Part shown: positions 1-12,570 of the stretch, piece after piece | Position numbering within the stretch: position 1 is the stretch's first letter | How the letters are laid out: every line of letters begins with the position of its first letter | Assembly: GCF_009727055.1 (NCBI RefSeq) | Contig: NC_052354.1 | Span: forward strand, 1,552,898 to 1,616,897 | Reading direction: 5' to 3' | Source: Benincasa hispida | Lineage: Eukaryota > Streptophyta > Magnoliopsida > Cucurbitales > Cucurbitaceae | DNA length: 64,000 bases | Notes under the pieces: model-generated | The model's database searches: none | What the model was told of the DNA's origin: nothing | What the model saw: only the letters and a program-made list of their open reading frames with translations | Made by a program: the position numbers and the translations under genes

Positions 1-1841
1 ATGAAGCAACTCATCATCAGCGAGGCACAAATGGGAGAAAAGTCGATCATCAGGACAAGAGTATAATTGTTTTGGTTTCAGTATTAACTCTTCCTATTTT
101 AAGAAATGTAAGAATGCATTTAGTAAGCAATCTACATTACGTTTTATTTTCAGATCCAATGAGTTCGGTGCAAGCATTTTAGATTATGTTTTAAAAATTG
201 TTTTCAGATTCTGTGATCAAACAAAATTTTGAAAACATCATTTTTATGTTTTCCTTGTGTACCCAGATTTTGAAATTGAAATTTAAAATATATAATTATA
301 TTAAAAAGAATAAAATCAATAATAAATATAGTATTTTATGTATAAACTCAATTACTTATATAAAATTAGAACATGTATTATATAACATAGTATATATTAC
401 ATGATAGTACAAAATAATTATTATTATATAAAAATTTCAATATAAAACAAATTCATAAATTAATTTAGTGATAGCCAACAATAGTGCTCAATTGGCATGT
501 ATTGAGGACTAAGAGGTTCGTGGTTTAAATCTCACCTCCAAATTTGTACTAAAAATTGATTTAGGAGAGTATATTCAAACTAATATTTAGCCCTTCGAGT
601 CTACCCACCCCCAAATTTATATTAGAACTTAATTTAATAATGGTTTATATTCAACCTAATAATTAATAAACTATAATTAGTTTTACAATTTAGTTTTAAT
701 ATTTGGTATAAAGATTTTTTTTTATTATTATTATCTTCCCCTTTCCCTCGGGCTTCTTTGTCCTCTTCTACTGTCAAGACTGCTTCGTTGTTTCATCTTG
801 TATTTGGGTTTTTGTCGTCATTATTGTGATCTTTAGATATTTCATCTATCGATGAAATGATTTCTAAACAAAAGAAAAATCATCGTTATATTATCATTTA
901 ATCTAATATCCACTCGTCAAATGTTACTCTCTAACCTATACAATTTGAAATCATACTCATTTTACATACTAGTATTGAGTACATTGCCCTTAATTTGTTA
1001 AAAATGTAATAAAGATAAGAACTAAAACTGTAGGGTTTTTTTTTTTTTTTTTAAGTTCAAAGACTATTTTGAAGTTTAAAGACAAAATAGCATAAATTTG
1101 GAATAGAAGGCCCAAGACAATCATTTTAAAAGTTAAAAAAGAATTATGTGCTATGAGCAGGATTTCCTGTAGTTTTAATTTAAAAAGCTGGTAAATGATG
1201 AACATACAGAACTCTCTTCACTTTTTAACCATTCAAAAGAGGGAAAACAATTACACAAAGCATCGTACTTGCTTGTTGCCCAAAGTATAATTCACTTTTG
1301 AATCTCCTAATCATAACGTCGTCTTTCCAATCAAACAATTGTAACAGAAAGTAAGCACGAGACTGCATCAGATGAGAGAGAAGCAAAGAAGAGAGTAAAA
1401 TGTTAAATATATTATCTTCAAAAACCGACTACCAAACACATTTATTGCAGAATAGTGAGAGATAGAATCAATAAGTTAAAACAATCATTCAAGAACTAAC
1501 AAAGCTGCAAACATTTTGATACAAACAAATTTTGATGAGTAGCCGAGAATCCACGGTCAGCGGCTACTGCAACGTCAAATATCTAGCTAAGGACAAGGAC
1601 CGTCGTCAAGAAGAAAAAAAAAATACATATATAAAATGGCTGGATAATCCTGAATCCTAAAAGAAAAAGAGGGGAAACAAAAAGCAAATCCCTCTGGCCT
1701 GATGAACAATTCATGGTTCTAACTACATTTGAATTCTTGTTACACATCTAAACCTTCTCTCTACCATTAATCAATACTACACAAGTTGACCCCCCACTTA
1801 GCGATCAACAGTCAACATTATTGAGAAGGGTTTAGTAATGG
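1..1841. other. AT-rich intergenic DNA beyond the 3' end of CRWN1
   Basis: No gene is supported here. The open frames are short, AT-driven and without recognisable domains, including one of 21 codons at positions 1-66. The stretch holds a SINE-like piece near 463-560 and a run of T at about 1038-1052. CRWN1 is transcribed leftwards, so its 3' UTR should lie just below 1842; I could not place its polyadenylation site with confidence. Confidence 0.6.
463..560 (+). repeat. SINE-like (tRNA-derived) fragment
   Basis: The stretch reads like a decayed tRNA head: a box-A-like part around 'gtgctcaattggcatg' and a box-B-like part 'gtggtttaaatctcacc' about 40 bases later. Related wording occurs at 8731-8830 and more weakly at 9262-9340. 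This arrangement suits a tRNA-derived SINE. No poly-A tail or target duplication was identified, so the call is tentative. Confidence 0.35.
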
Positions 1842-4800
1842 TCACGTTGTGAAAAAGGTCCAGAGCTTCTTCCCTATTGAAACTTCACCTGGATGTTCTG
1901 ACTCTTCATCATCATCCTCATCTTCATTTTCAACTTCCTCACAAGACTCACTTCTGTATTCGCTGCGACCCCCATACTTGCTTGCGTTTTCAGGTGATCC
2001 ATTCACTTCCTCACTCAGAGATACCATATCAATTGAGATTTTCGACGTGCCAGCAATACCATCATCTTGATTATCTCCAACTGTACCACACTGCACACAA
2101 TAAAAGACCATGACATTAACGTATCAATCACCAGAGTTTAATCAACATTCACATTGCTGCATCATGGACCATGATAGACACAACATTGAATGTAGGAGGG
2201 AAGGTCAAAACCATCCGAAGTTGAGACATAAAAAAAATAATTAAATAAAATAACACACCCCGTCTCCTATTCAGAGTTAAGACAAACATTAAAATAAATA
2301 CAGTTATAAAATCATGAAGCTCAACTAGAAATTAGGATTAAACCGTACCCTTACAAGGTGAGTACTTCCAGCATTGTCGCTAGCAACCCCCATTGATGGT
2401 GTAGGACGAACTCTTGAATAGTGAGCGTCTTCCTCTGTACGATTCACAGGAGCATCTTCTTCATTTTCTTTACTAACGTTAGAAGGGTCTTTAGAAGCAC
2501 CTACACTAAATAAGTAGCAAAAAAAAATCAGATTAAGATAAATCATAACTTGGCTGAAAATTTATCACGAAATTAAAATTAGAAAGTGATTCTTCAAAGG
2601 GTTGGGTTGGGAGACAAATGCGGGTGCCAGTAACCACGCACATGCTCCGCACGCTTATATTTCATTTCTCTCTTTTTCATAATAATTTTTATCCATATAG
2701 ACTGAAGGGCCATGGGAAGGGTGACGTAGTGTAACAACCTATGCCTCAGTTATTTTTACCCCAGTTTTCCCAACCTTAACGATCAGAATCTTACACTTTA
2801 GTCCGCCGGAGATTGTATCGTTTTTCAGGAACTGCAGCTGGGACAGCCCTCTGTCGTCTTTTCCGTGGTTGGCCTTCCACAACACTGCCAGAGCGTACCT
2901 CACTGTCATCGTTATCATTCTCACCCATAATTTGAGATGAATTAGCACGTGTCCTCTTCCGTAAATTCCTTTGTCTGCCCTTGCCAGCAAGACTAGATTC
3001 ATCACGACTCTCATTATTCAGCTGACTAGAATCCTCAGCAGCATTTCCATTTGGATAATCAACTTGTTGAGTTTCCTGAAGCTCCCCAATAATAGCCTTA
3101 GCATCTTCAACAACTGCCTTAACAGACCGAGTTCTATTGATTTTAGGCTGTCCTCTCTTGGGACGTGGTTTTCGCTGCTTCTCCCTTGCATCAGAAGGTC
3201 GGGAATCAACTGCAATTTCTGGTGCCTTACTATTAATGTTACTTAGATTATCAGTTGAAAAGTTCTGACTCGGTTCTACTTCCCTACCACTAACATCAGA
3301 CTGAATTCTCTTGTCATCAAGAGAATCACTTGCAATTGCAAGAGATAATTCTGCCTCATCTTCACCTGCAGACATTCTCTTGGAGGGTTCTGCCAGATCA
3401 TCATGTTCATCTGATGCTGGTGCTGGCGCTTCATCATCCTGTTTCTCAAATGCTGGAGATGCAATCTTTTTACCTGGGGAGAACCTAAAAATCTTAGAAG
3501 TGCACTTACGAAGCCAAGAAATGGTTCCAGCAGATATAGGAGATTTTTGACCAGCTATGCCTGGAGTCTGTTCACCATTTCGCACATCAGAAATACCCAG
3601 ATTTCCACCAGGAGATACCTGGAGTCCTTGAATCTCCATATATCTGTCAGGCAGTCCAAGGACATAAGCATTTTCAATACCATCCAAAGATTGTAAATCT
3701 GAAAGCACAAACTCAGATGCTATTTCCCCACAGTTCTTGCAGGTCATGTGTTTGTCAACATATGAAATAAATCGATCTCTCTCCGCAACAAGTCGTTCTC
3801 GCTGGTCTTTCAACTTGTTGCTTAGTTCAAAAAGCTCTTCAATGTCCTTGCGTATTTCAATTCTCTGCCTTTCCAAATGTTCTTTATTAGCTTCAGCTTC
3901 CTGCTTTTCTTTCTCAGTTTTAAGTCTCTCAAGTTTCAGCTCGTCCATTTCTCTTCTAGCAACATCTCTCAAAAACTTAATATTCTCCAATTCTCTCTCC
4001 TTCTCTTCCTTGAATGACTTCTCTTTCTCACGGAATTCTCTTTCCATTTCTTCCACCCGAATCTGCATGGCAGATTCAAGCTCTCTTTTCTGTAGTTCAA
4101 AATCATGCATCATTTTACTTCTCTCACTTTGAGCTTTTTCGGCAACGGCTGATTTCTCATGCTCCATGCTAGCTGCAAAGGATTCTTGAGCTAACTTCAG
4201 ATTGTCCTGCTCTCTATGGATATAAGCTTCAGTTTCTGTTCTCTCATTTTTCAACCTTTCCTCCTCGGAGAATATCCTTTTTTCAAATTCTTCCTTTTGC
4301 AGTAAAAGATTCTTCTGCTCTTTCTCAACCTGAACTCTTTTTTCATCCAGCTCTTCCCATTCTCTTTCAAAAGTTTCTTTCTGTTGCTTCAAATCCTCTG
4401 CTTCCTTCAGTAGTAGTTCTTTTTGTTGCCTATATTTCTCTATCTCTTGTTTCAATTCTGACTGCAAACGGAGAAAATCAGACCTTTCTGTCTCACTCAC
4501 TTTAAGACTTTCCCTCTCTTCATGTAATTTCAACAGTTGTGCTTCATTCTCGGCTCTAATCTTCTCCACTTCAGCCTTTAAACTGATCAGATCCTCTTTA
4601 TCAGCAAGCAATAGTTTCTTCTCTGCCTCAAGATTCTTTTCCTCGGATTTCATAGACTTCTCTCTTTGTTTCAAAGCTTTGAACTTCGTATCATAGTCTG
4701 CCTCTTTCTCCTTGAATTTCTCTGTTCTCTTTTCCAGTGCCTGCTCTCTTTTCCCAACCTTTTCCTCCATGTGCTTGATTTCAGCTTCCTTTTTCTCTAC

Positions 4801-7722
4801 TTCAGACACTTTGTTTTTCAATTCTTCATCCAAAGATTTTCTCTTTTGATCAATTTCTAGCTCAAACTCAACCTTCTTTGCATCTAGAATGGCATTATGT
4901 TCATCGAGAAGCTTTTGAATCTCAACCTGTTGACATCGGATTGGGTAAAATAAATAAATATATAAATAAATAACTAGACTATTTAAAAGGTAGGTGCTGA
5001 ATTTCTTTGGAAATAAAATTTGACATCAAAGAAGACACTGAGAAGAGTAAAAAAAAAAGGCAACTCATACCAATTCAGTTGATATCAAACATATAATCAA
5101 ACTAATCTGAAGAGAATTAAAACCGGTTCTGCAAAATATGAAAACTTCAACAACTATCAATTTTTTATAGGAGATCAACTATTTAATGACTAAAATGAAG
5201 ATATGACCAGTTTGATTGTAAATGGGATGCATTAAGAAACTGCCATTAAAACTGTGTTCTCAGGTACTATATGGCAAGTGGGTTAAGAAACTTACCCTTT
5301 CACGAGCACTGAGCTTTTCCTCCAGCACAAGTAACTCCTTCTCTTTTATCTCTAAGGAAACTTTCAAGGAATCGGATTCCTGCATCCAGAAGAAACTGTA
5401 ATTTTAAAACCAGTAAATATAATTCTCTGCATATCTGTTGCTTGAAGAAAGATACTCGCCTGCTCTTTCAAAGCTATGTTAGCTAGCCTACTACTTATAT
5501 CCTCTTCTTTCCTTTTCAGAGCTAAATTAGCAGAGTCAATTTTCTTCTGAAGCTCTTCAAGATCTTTCTCTTTCTGTTTCACCATCCTGTCATTCTCATT
5601 TGCCCTCTCCTCTCGCTGATTAAGAATTGTTTGACCCTTGGCAAGTCTCTCTTCTGCATCTTGCAACTTTCTTTCCCATTCCCGCAACTCATCGCGTTGC
5701 TTAGACATGGTAGCCTCATGAGCTTCCCGTCTAACAAAAGTCAACATTAAAAACACCATTTTAAACTTATATTTTTTTGGCTCTAGAGAACAGTTACAAG
5801 AAGCCAATAAGAATTAAGACAACTATCCAAGAGGAATGCATACTCCGCATTGAAGGATAGACGATCCCTCCTAAGTGCACCTTCCCGAGCCTCCAGATCT
5901 TGCAGCTTCCTCTCCACCTCAGAATTCTTCCTGCTCACCTCGGCAAGTTTTGCGTCAGCAGCACGCAGTTTTGCCTCCACTTCCAAAGATTTTTCTTCAA
6001 TGCTAGCTACTAAAGCATTGGCTTCAGCTAACTTTGAATCACCAGTAAACTTAATTTCAGCATTTTCTGCACGCATCTCATGAAGAGCCTTCTCCAGCTG
6101 CATGTCAACATCCCACGTAACAGCAGTTTAATCAAAAAGTAACCCAAGAAAAGAAGACTTGGGAAGATATGCGGGTGGCAAGGAACATTTAATGGAACTA
6201 GAGAAGAAAAAGTAGGTTCAAAAAATTCAAGCCCTCAACCTCAAGACCTAGGTTTTACTAAACAGAGAGAAAAGGAGAGAACTTGAATGAAAACCCGCTA
6301 ATTCAAATGGTCTTAAAGTAAAACAGTAAATATGCATTTTATTAAACTGAATGGAACACTCCTCTTCATATAGTCATCTATCCTAACCAATAAATATGTC
6401 AAAAGCAAAACTCGATATAACCCAATCAGTACCTTAAAAACCAGCATTCCAGAAGGCAGAAACCAAGGTATCTCATTTGAATGCCCAAAAAGACTCAAAG
6501 ACAGTAATATGTCCTAACTGAAACCTACACTACGAAAATATCCAATTTGCAGTTCTGCTGTTATTTAATACACATAATCTCCAAAGTCATACATCGCATA
6601 GTCCCATTAACAAGAACCAAATAGCAAACATGCCAGAAGGCAGGAGATTATAATAAGACCTATAAATAAAATCTGTGAGAGGAATGCCAGAGAGAATTAA
6701 CGATATGTCAGTATCAGTAAACAAGATATAGAAAGCTGGAGCCTTACATCAAGAACGCACTCCTTCTCAACACCCAATGCCTTCTTTAAATTTTCCTCTT
6801 GCTTCTCAGCATCAGATATTGCAATCATATGGGCCATTTGTTCTCTTTTGAGAGTGTCTTTTGCGTCAGCCAACGCTTGTTTAAGCTCTTCATATTTTAA
6901 AGTCCAATCCTTTTTCTCAATCAAGAGAAGCCCCATGTTGTACTGGTACTCAAACAGCTGTTTAATGAGAATAAATTGGAAAATAGTTAATAACTAAAAA
7001 CAGTACACCTGTAGCATGGGTATGTAAAACTACACTGCTTCCAAACACTTGGCGCAAAAAGAAAAAAGCTGAGCTTGAAAAATTAAGATACTTGAACAGA
7101 TCAGGAACTCCATCTTCCACCAAAAACTTTTAAAAAACAGAAACTATTAGCCCATTATACTACATAAACCAACTTAGCAGCATAATCCTATTCTAGGGCC
7201 TGCAACTTCCACAATTCACACGCGTTCAACATCTCATTCGATCATTTCCTCTGCTGTAACTGTAATATTGGTTTGCAATTGCTAGCATAAGTCGAGTAAA
7301 TGACCATAAGAACAAACCACTTCAACTCCGAACGACATTGTGAGCCAGATGCTCCAAACTTATCCAAATTAACGAAAACAATCCACTTAAAGAGGCAAGA
7401 ACATGAATACTCGACAAAATCGTGAAAAAAATCAACTAACCTCGTTTTCAAGTCTCGAGATCTTCTCAGCCAACCCTTCTTGGTCCAAGGCGGCCGCCTC
7501 AGCCGACCCCACAAACATCTCTCCTCCATTTTCAACTAAAGTACCCGAAAGAGGCGTTGCAGTTTCACCAAAAGCAACAGTCTTCCCCTTGATCCCATCA
7601 CCCCTGCGACTCAAATTAGGAGTAACAGAGTTGGGATTCGAAGCAGAACCGGCTCCAGTCTTCTGGGTCCCGGTTTTAGGCGTGAGGGGCCAACCAGACC
7701 AAACCTTCTGCGGCGTAAACAT
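1842..7722 (-). CDS. CRWN1: CROWDED NUCLEI 1 (NMCP1/LINC1-type) nuclear lamina-like protein
   Basis: Plant lamin-like protein of the nuclear periphery; the family sets nuclear size and shape and anchors heterochromatin. Exons read by frame (minus strand): 7441-7722, 6748-6957, 5844-6097, 5460-5730, 5296-5379, 2795-4926, 2349-2505 and 1842-2090, giving 1,212 residues, the usual size for the family. The start [11 protein letters not shown] is the conserved CRWN1 head with a TP kinase-type site. Residues from about 80 to 755 form a nearly unbroken coiled coil. A CKNCGE stretch lies near residue 762. The tail is basic ([21 protein letters not shown], likely nuclear localisation signals), then acidic, and ends in the CRWN1 signature [13 protein letters not shown] plus FFTT. 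Exon 4 needs a GC donor (CAG|GCGAGT). Exon 7 has two in-frame donors six bases apart. No frame damage is visible. Splice sites are inferred, not confirmed by transcripts. Confidence 0.93.
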
Positions 7723-7796
7723 CACGAAACTCTCAACAAAATCAACCTCGGAACTAAACCCAATTCCACAGATCGTGAATTCAACTTCATAAGCAT
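7722..7796 (-). promoter_or_regulatory. upstream ORF overlapping the CRWN1 start codon
   Basis: In the CRWN1 leader an ATG at 7796-7794 opens a frame of 24 codons that starts MLMKLNSRS and ends in TGA at 7724-7722. That stop shares its A with the main ATG (TGATG). Such an overlap would place ribosomes finishing the upstream frame on the real start, which suits re-initiation or translational dampening. It matters only if this stretch is in the mature 5' UTR, which I cannot show. Confidence 0.55.
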
Positions 7797-8180
7797 GCGA
7801 AAGCCCAAAATTCAGCGGTGGGTGGGTAGAAAAACCCTTGCAACTCCCCAAGAACTACTAACCCCTCAACCCAAACAAACAAAAACACCCACAAGGAGAT
7901 TTAAACAAGATATGTACCGAATATTCAGTTAGCCCTAACCCAGCGCAATCGGAAGCCACAGAATTCCGTGAAAAAATAAAGAAAAGAAGAAGAAGGAAGT
8001 TCCAAAATCAAACGAACTTGAAATCAAACCTATCAAGTTTCTCGTGATTTCCAGTTCTATTAAGAGAACCCTAGGTCGGACGTGAACGGAATTCCCAAAT
8101 TCAGGCGAAATGAAGATTTGAAATCCGACAACGTCTCACAAATCGAACCGATCCCCCTCCCTCTCTCTCTCTCTCTAATC
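7723..8180 (-). promoter_or_regulatory. CRWN1 leader and proximal promoter with a GA/CT microsatellite
   Basis: No coding frame continues upstream of 7722. On the coding strand the stretch carries a purine run (GAGAGAGA..., plus-strand CT repeat at about 8156-8176), common near plant transcription starts. A TAAAATAG at roughly 8190-8205 (coding strand) could serve as a TATA-like element. A 5' UTR intron is possible but I could not choose its sites. Confidence 0.4.
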
Positions 8181-8353
8181 TTTCTATTTTATCTACAGCC
8201 TCCTTTTGTGCGCTTTTTTGCGGACCACTTGTTAATTTCTACGGGCCCCAACCGCAAACTCCACCCCCAAAATTACCATTTTACCCTTACCTTACTCCAT
8301 ACATTATTTGAGCGATTGGAACAATGTAGCTGACAATTTTAAACTCTAAAAAA

Positions 8354-8664
8354 ATTAAGTCCCGTTTGTAAACCTATTTTATCTTTTATTTTTATCTTTT
8401 AAAATTAAGTCGGATTTCTTTTTTTCATTTTTTATAACGATTTACATCTTTATATAGTACAGGAGTTGAATTCTTAATCAAATTTTAAAATAATAATAAT
8501 AATAATTAAAAACTATTTTTTTTCATTTTCAAATTTTGACTTAGTTTTTAAATTATTGGTAAAAGTAAATAACTAAAGAATAAATTGGGAAGTATAGATA
8601 GTGTTTATAAGCTTAATTTTAAAAAACAATAGCAAAAAAATTAATTGTTATTAAACGAGGCTTA
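8354..8664. repeat. MITE of the GTCCCGTTTGG family
   Basis: The left end reads AGTCCCGTTTGTAAACC. The right end, reverse-complemented, reads AAGCCTCGTTTAATAAC, giving imperfect terminal inverted repeats. TTA/TAA bases flank both sides, as in Tourist-like (PIF/Harbinger) elements. The AT-rich interior has no coding potential. Related copies lie at 11740-12570, 29461-29735 and 60581-60818. Confidence 0.55.
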
Positions 8665-8730
8665 AAAGATCAAATTTAAATATTGTGTTATTTTTTAGAA
8701 AGATTTAATTATCATGCCTTAAACATATAT

Positions 8731-8830
8731 CTAAAGTGAGTTTGGCTCAATAGTATTGATATGACATTTGTACTTGGAGGTCGAAAGTTTAATCTCCTAC
8801 TCTACTGTCATTGTACTGAAAAAACAGAAT
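8731..8830 (+). repeat. SINE-like (tRNA-derived) fragment
   Basis: The stretch from 'gagtttggctcaatagtattg' to about 70 bases on resembles a tRNA-derived head, with a box-B-like 'cgaaagtttaatctcc' and an A-rich continuation. A shorter relative lies at about 9262-9340. No flanking duplication was found. Confidence 0.4.
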
Positions 8831-9359
8831 TAGGTTAAAATTTGAAGGGCAATTCAAAATAAATTCCTTGCTTAAAAAACACAAAATTAAAAGCATTCTA
8901 AATTTATCATGGATGAAAATAAATACTTATTCTACTAACGGGTTAGCCTTAATCATTATTAAGTATCTTACCAATAAAATAAGATAATATAAAAGAAAGA
9001 GAGAGAATATATATTTTTATATCTTTCAAATACATACATGCATACTACTAAGTTTGTCCCCCATTAAGTCGTTGGAATCCAAAATGGGAGAGAGAAAATA
9101 CATATTATTTATATTTGTGGGAAAATAAAAAGTATTTGTCAAACTTTTAATGAGGAAAAAAATTAAGAGAATTAGCTCTCCAAGATCAAGAATTTTTGAA
9201 AAAAAACTTCTAATACTACGGTAATGCATATACCTTTTATTTAGCATTAACGATGAATAAAAATATCAATATGAGTTTAGTTCAATAATAATTGACATAA
9301 ATTTTCTCTCAAGAGATCGAAGGTTGTTGTAGTAATATAGATGATATATAAGTGAGAAT

Positions 9360-9660
9360 TTTTCCTCCACGCCGCCAGGGGCAGTTTGGGAATTTCACAG
9401 ACGGAAAAAATTTGTATGAAAGACGCCGCTGCCTTTTTCAGTTCGGAGCGTGCGAGTTTCAGTGCATGGTGCGCGCTGACGAAAGTACCCTTGGAGGATA
9501 AAATGACCGTTGAGTGAGAAAGGAGTAGTAAATAGAAGGAAAGGTAAGGGGTAAAACAGGAAACGGAGAAATATACACGTGGCAAGTAGAAAAAGGGGGG
9601 AAATAAAAGAGAGAAAGAGAATGGGAATTCCACGGTGTACTAAGAGAGAAGGAGTTTGAA
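9360..9660. other. GC-richer island with a G-box, no gene seen
   Basis: This stretch is clearly less AT-rich than its surroundings and not made of the local repeats. It contains a G-box/ABRE-like ACACGTGGC near 9574 and CTCAACGGTCA (reverse strand), close to the mitosis-specific activator core AACGG. The composition looks like a plant promoter. No spliced gene could be built on either side, so it may belong to an untranslated transcript or an old gene edge. Confidence 0.3.
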
Positions 9661-10059
9661 AAAAGTTGGAAAAAAAGAGTTATTGAATGGGAAGGAAGAT
9701 AAGAATTAAGAACAAATCATATAATAAATATATTTTTGTCCCCATGTGATTGCCTTTCTTTTTCATGTTCTTAGCCATCATTCTCCATTTCTCTTTCTTC
9801 ACTTTTTTTTTTTTTCTAGTTTATGAGTTGGAGTTTGGATGTGCTCAGTCAACTTTATTGTTTAGAAATCTAAATATCTGAGTTTGTTCAATTTCATGAG
9901 AATATCGATATCGATCAGAATTTATGTTTTTATATTTTAAAATTTGTTCAATTTTAATCCATTTATTTTTAATACCAAATTTTAATCTGTGTTTTCGATA
10001 AATCTTAAATTTAGTCATTCAAAATTAATTTTTATTAAGAGGTATTTTTTAATAAATTT

Positions 10060-10200
10060 AGAAAACTGGATAAACTATTTATAAATATTATAGAATATCA
10101 CTATCTATCAGATATAGATCGCGATAGAAAATCTATCAGTGTCTAATAGTAATAAACAGTGACATTTTTGTTATATTTAAAAATATTTTTAGCAGTTTTA
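10060..10200. repeat. dispersed CTATCAG-type repeat
   Basis: The stretch around 'atctatcagatatagatcg' followed by 'acatttttgttatatttaaaaa' recurs in altered form at 10950-11090, and short GATAGAAG pieces recur at 14060-14160 and 15320-15460. Tandem CTATCA/TGATAG motifs make it partly self-complementary. It looks like a small non-coding dispersed element. Confidence 0.45.
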
Positions 10201-10949
10201 CCATTTAAATTAATTTTATTTTTATTGATATATAATAAAAATTTTACAATAAAGTAATTGTATGAACTAACTTTAAGATATATTGAAAGTATGTGGACTA
10301 AAATCAAACATTTAATTAAAATTGAACAAACTCAAGACATAAGGATAAAAATAGTATTTTAACCTAAATTAAAAAACGATTTCAGGATATTAAAAGCATG
10401 TAATATGTATTTAAACATCTAATATTAGGTCTAATTAAGTACGTGAATTTTATGCAAAAAATGCCAATCAGGTCTATGATTTTTTTAAGCATAACGTTAA
10501 ATAAATTAGACACAAAATCGAGAATTTAGAAATAGTTATAATTTTAAAGTTTTAAAACTTGTTAAACATACAAATGAAAGTTTGTAAATGTATTATTATA
10601 TTTTTTAAAAAAAATTTAAAAAAATATTAGAGGCAAATTTGGAAGAAATATTAAATTTGTAATTTGACTATTGTTTTTCTATTATCTTTATGGTTTTAAG
10701 GGAAATCATTTCTCAAATTAAAAAAATTGAGAAATCAGTTTTAAGGGAAACCTTATATATATAATTTTTCGTGACCAATAATTATATAATTATTTTGTTG
10801 GAGAATTTTTAGTTGGGTTTGTGCATTTCATTTTTAATTGGTTATTGTTATTATTATTCTACATATTTTATTGTGGGTTTATTCTATAATCTTTATGGTT
10901 CAGCGTGGACGATCTTAGGATTTTTTTTTTCTATTTTCGGACATATAAA

Positions 10950-11090
10950 AATTAGTCAATTTATTTATAAATATTGTAAAGTATTATTATATATCAGTGA
11001 TAAATAGTCTATCTGATACAATATTTATCATTCATAAATAATAATATTTTGTTACATTTGAAAACATTTTTAACAACTTTATCAATTAAA
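10950..11090. repeat. dispersed CTATCAG-type repeat, second copy
   Basis: Reads in the same order as 10060-10200: 'tttataaatattgtaaag', a TATCAGTGATA core, then 'tttgttacatttgaaaac'. This shared order, rather than composition alone, supports a family. The rest of 9660-11740 shows only AT-rich DNA with no gene. Confidence 0.45.
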
Positions 11091-11739
11091 ATAAGTACTT
11101 TTTTTAGTTAAATTTTATGGACCCGGTAAATTTTTTATGAGGCTACAAAAAGTATTTATACTTGTAGTTGTAGAATGGTATCGAATATAATATATTTAGT
11201 CATGTAATTAATAATTTTTAAGTTTGAAGTAAGACATTTAGAAAATTTTAATAAAATAAACAATTTTTCTTAAAAGAAGACTTAGCCATGAAGATGCTTT
11301 GTCCAAAGTTTGATTTACCTTCATACACACGAATAGTATAGAATCCCAATTAAAAAGCTATTAGTTAAAAATGAATGAAAAAAAAAAAAAAGCTGAAAAC
11401 AATTACTAGATGCTAATGTTGTACATTTTTCGTGCCAAAATAAATACGAGAATCCTACATCCTATCTGGAAACTATTTAATTTTTTATTTTTGATTTTTA
11501 GTTTATGTAAATTAAATATATGAATATTTTGTTATCTATTATTTAGAAATATTCTTAAAATACGAGTAAATTTTAAAAGTTAAAAAAAAGTAATTTTTTA
11601 AAAATCAATTTTGTTCTTAGAATATTGCCGGATTCAAGTGTTTAGTATTTAGTCAGGGGATGAAACTATAAATCTTTTTAAAAAATTCAAACACAATTTT
11701 CAAAAAACCAAAAAACTAAGCTTGTGTTGTAACTATTTG

Positions 11740-12570
11740 AGACCTGTTTGTAATAATTTCGTTTTCATTTTTTGTTTTTGAAAATTAAACATATTTTCTC
11801 CTTATTTCTTGTAGTTGTTTGCTTATATCTTAAATACAATAATTGGTTTTTAGCCAAATTTTAAAAACAAAAATAAGTTTTTTATTTTTTTAAAAAAACT
11901 ACTTTTTTAGTTTTCAAAACTTGGTTTGGTTTTTTAAACTATTGGTAAAAAGTAGATAATAAAGAAATTAAACTTTGATGTGAAAGTAATGTCTATAGGT
12001 TTTTTTAAAAAAATGGTTACTAATGGGGTTTTGGTTTTTAGTTTTTGAAAATTTAGCCTACAAACATATCGTTCACATCTAATTTTCTTGTTTTATTGCC
12101 TACTTCTTACACGTGTTTTAAAAAACGAAGCCAAAATTTGAAAATTAAAAAAAAAGTTTTTAGAATATTGTTTTTGTTTTTTAAATGTGGCTACTAATTC
12201 AAATTTTGTACTTAATGCAAACCAGGGTAAAAAAAAAAAGAGAGAATATAAGCTTAATTTTCAAAAACCGAAAACAAAAAACAAAGTCCTCGTTTGGTAA
12301 CCATTTTCACCATTAAATTTCTTCATTTGTTATATATTTTTTATCAATTGTTTAAAGAACTAAGCAAAAATTTGGAAACTACAAAAGTAGCTTTTAAAAA
12401 TTTGTTTTGTTTATGTAATTTGGCTAATAATTCAACCATTTTACTTGAAAAAGATACAACTCATAATAAGAAATGATGAGAAAATAGACTTGTTTTAAAA
12501 AAAAAAAAACCAAAAATCTAAAATAAAAATCAAAATGATTACTAAACAAAGTCAAAATTATTATTAAACC
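11740..12570. repeat. cluster of overlapping MITE copies, both orientations
   Basis: Three or more copies of the family at 8354 lie side by side. One starts near 11745 (ACCTGTTTGTAATAATTTCG). An inverted copy ends near 12035 (reverse strand AACCCCATTAGTAACC). Another runs from about 12286 (GTCCTCGTTTGGTAACC) to about 12557 (reverse strand GACTTTGTTTAGTAATC). All share an interior 'accaagccaaaatttg' phrase. Borders inside the cluster are uncertain, which suggests insertion of one copy into another. Confidence 0.5.

Noticed and set aside
1..66. A 21-codon frame at the window start as a terminal exon
   Set aside because: No splice acceptor context, domain or neighbouring exon is visible; the window edge prevents testing.
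3737..4132. Serine-rich open frame on the plus strand
   Set aside because: It is the antisense shadow of the CRWN1 coiled-coil exon; Glu and Lys codons read as Ser, Leu and Phe in reverse.
5458..5459. Reading the GC donor of CRWN1 intron 4 as a sequencing error
   Set aside because: The context CAG|GCGAGT is a good GC-donor context and the frame is perfect, so no error is needed; only transcripts could settle it.
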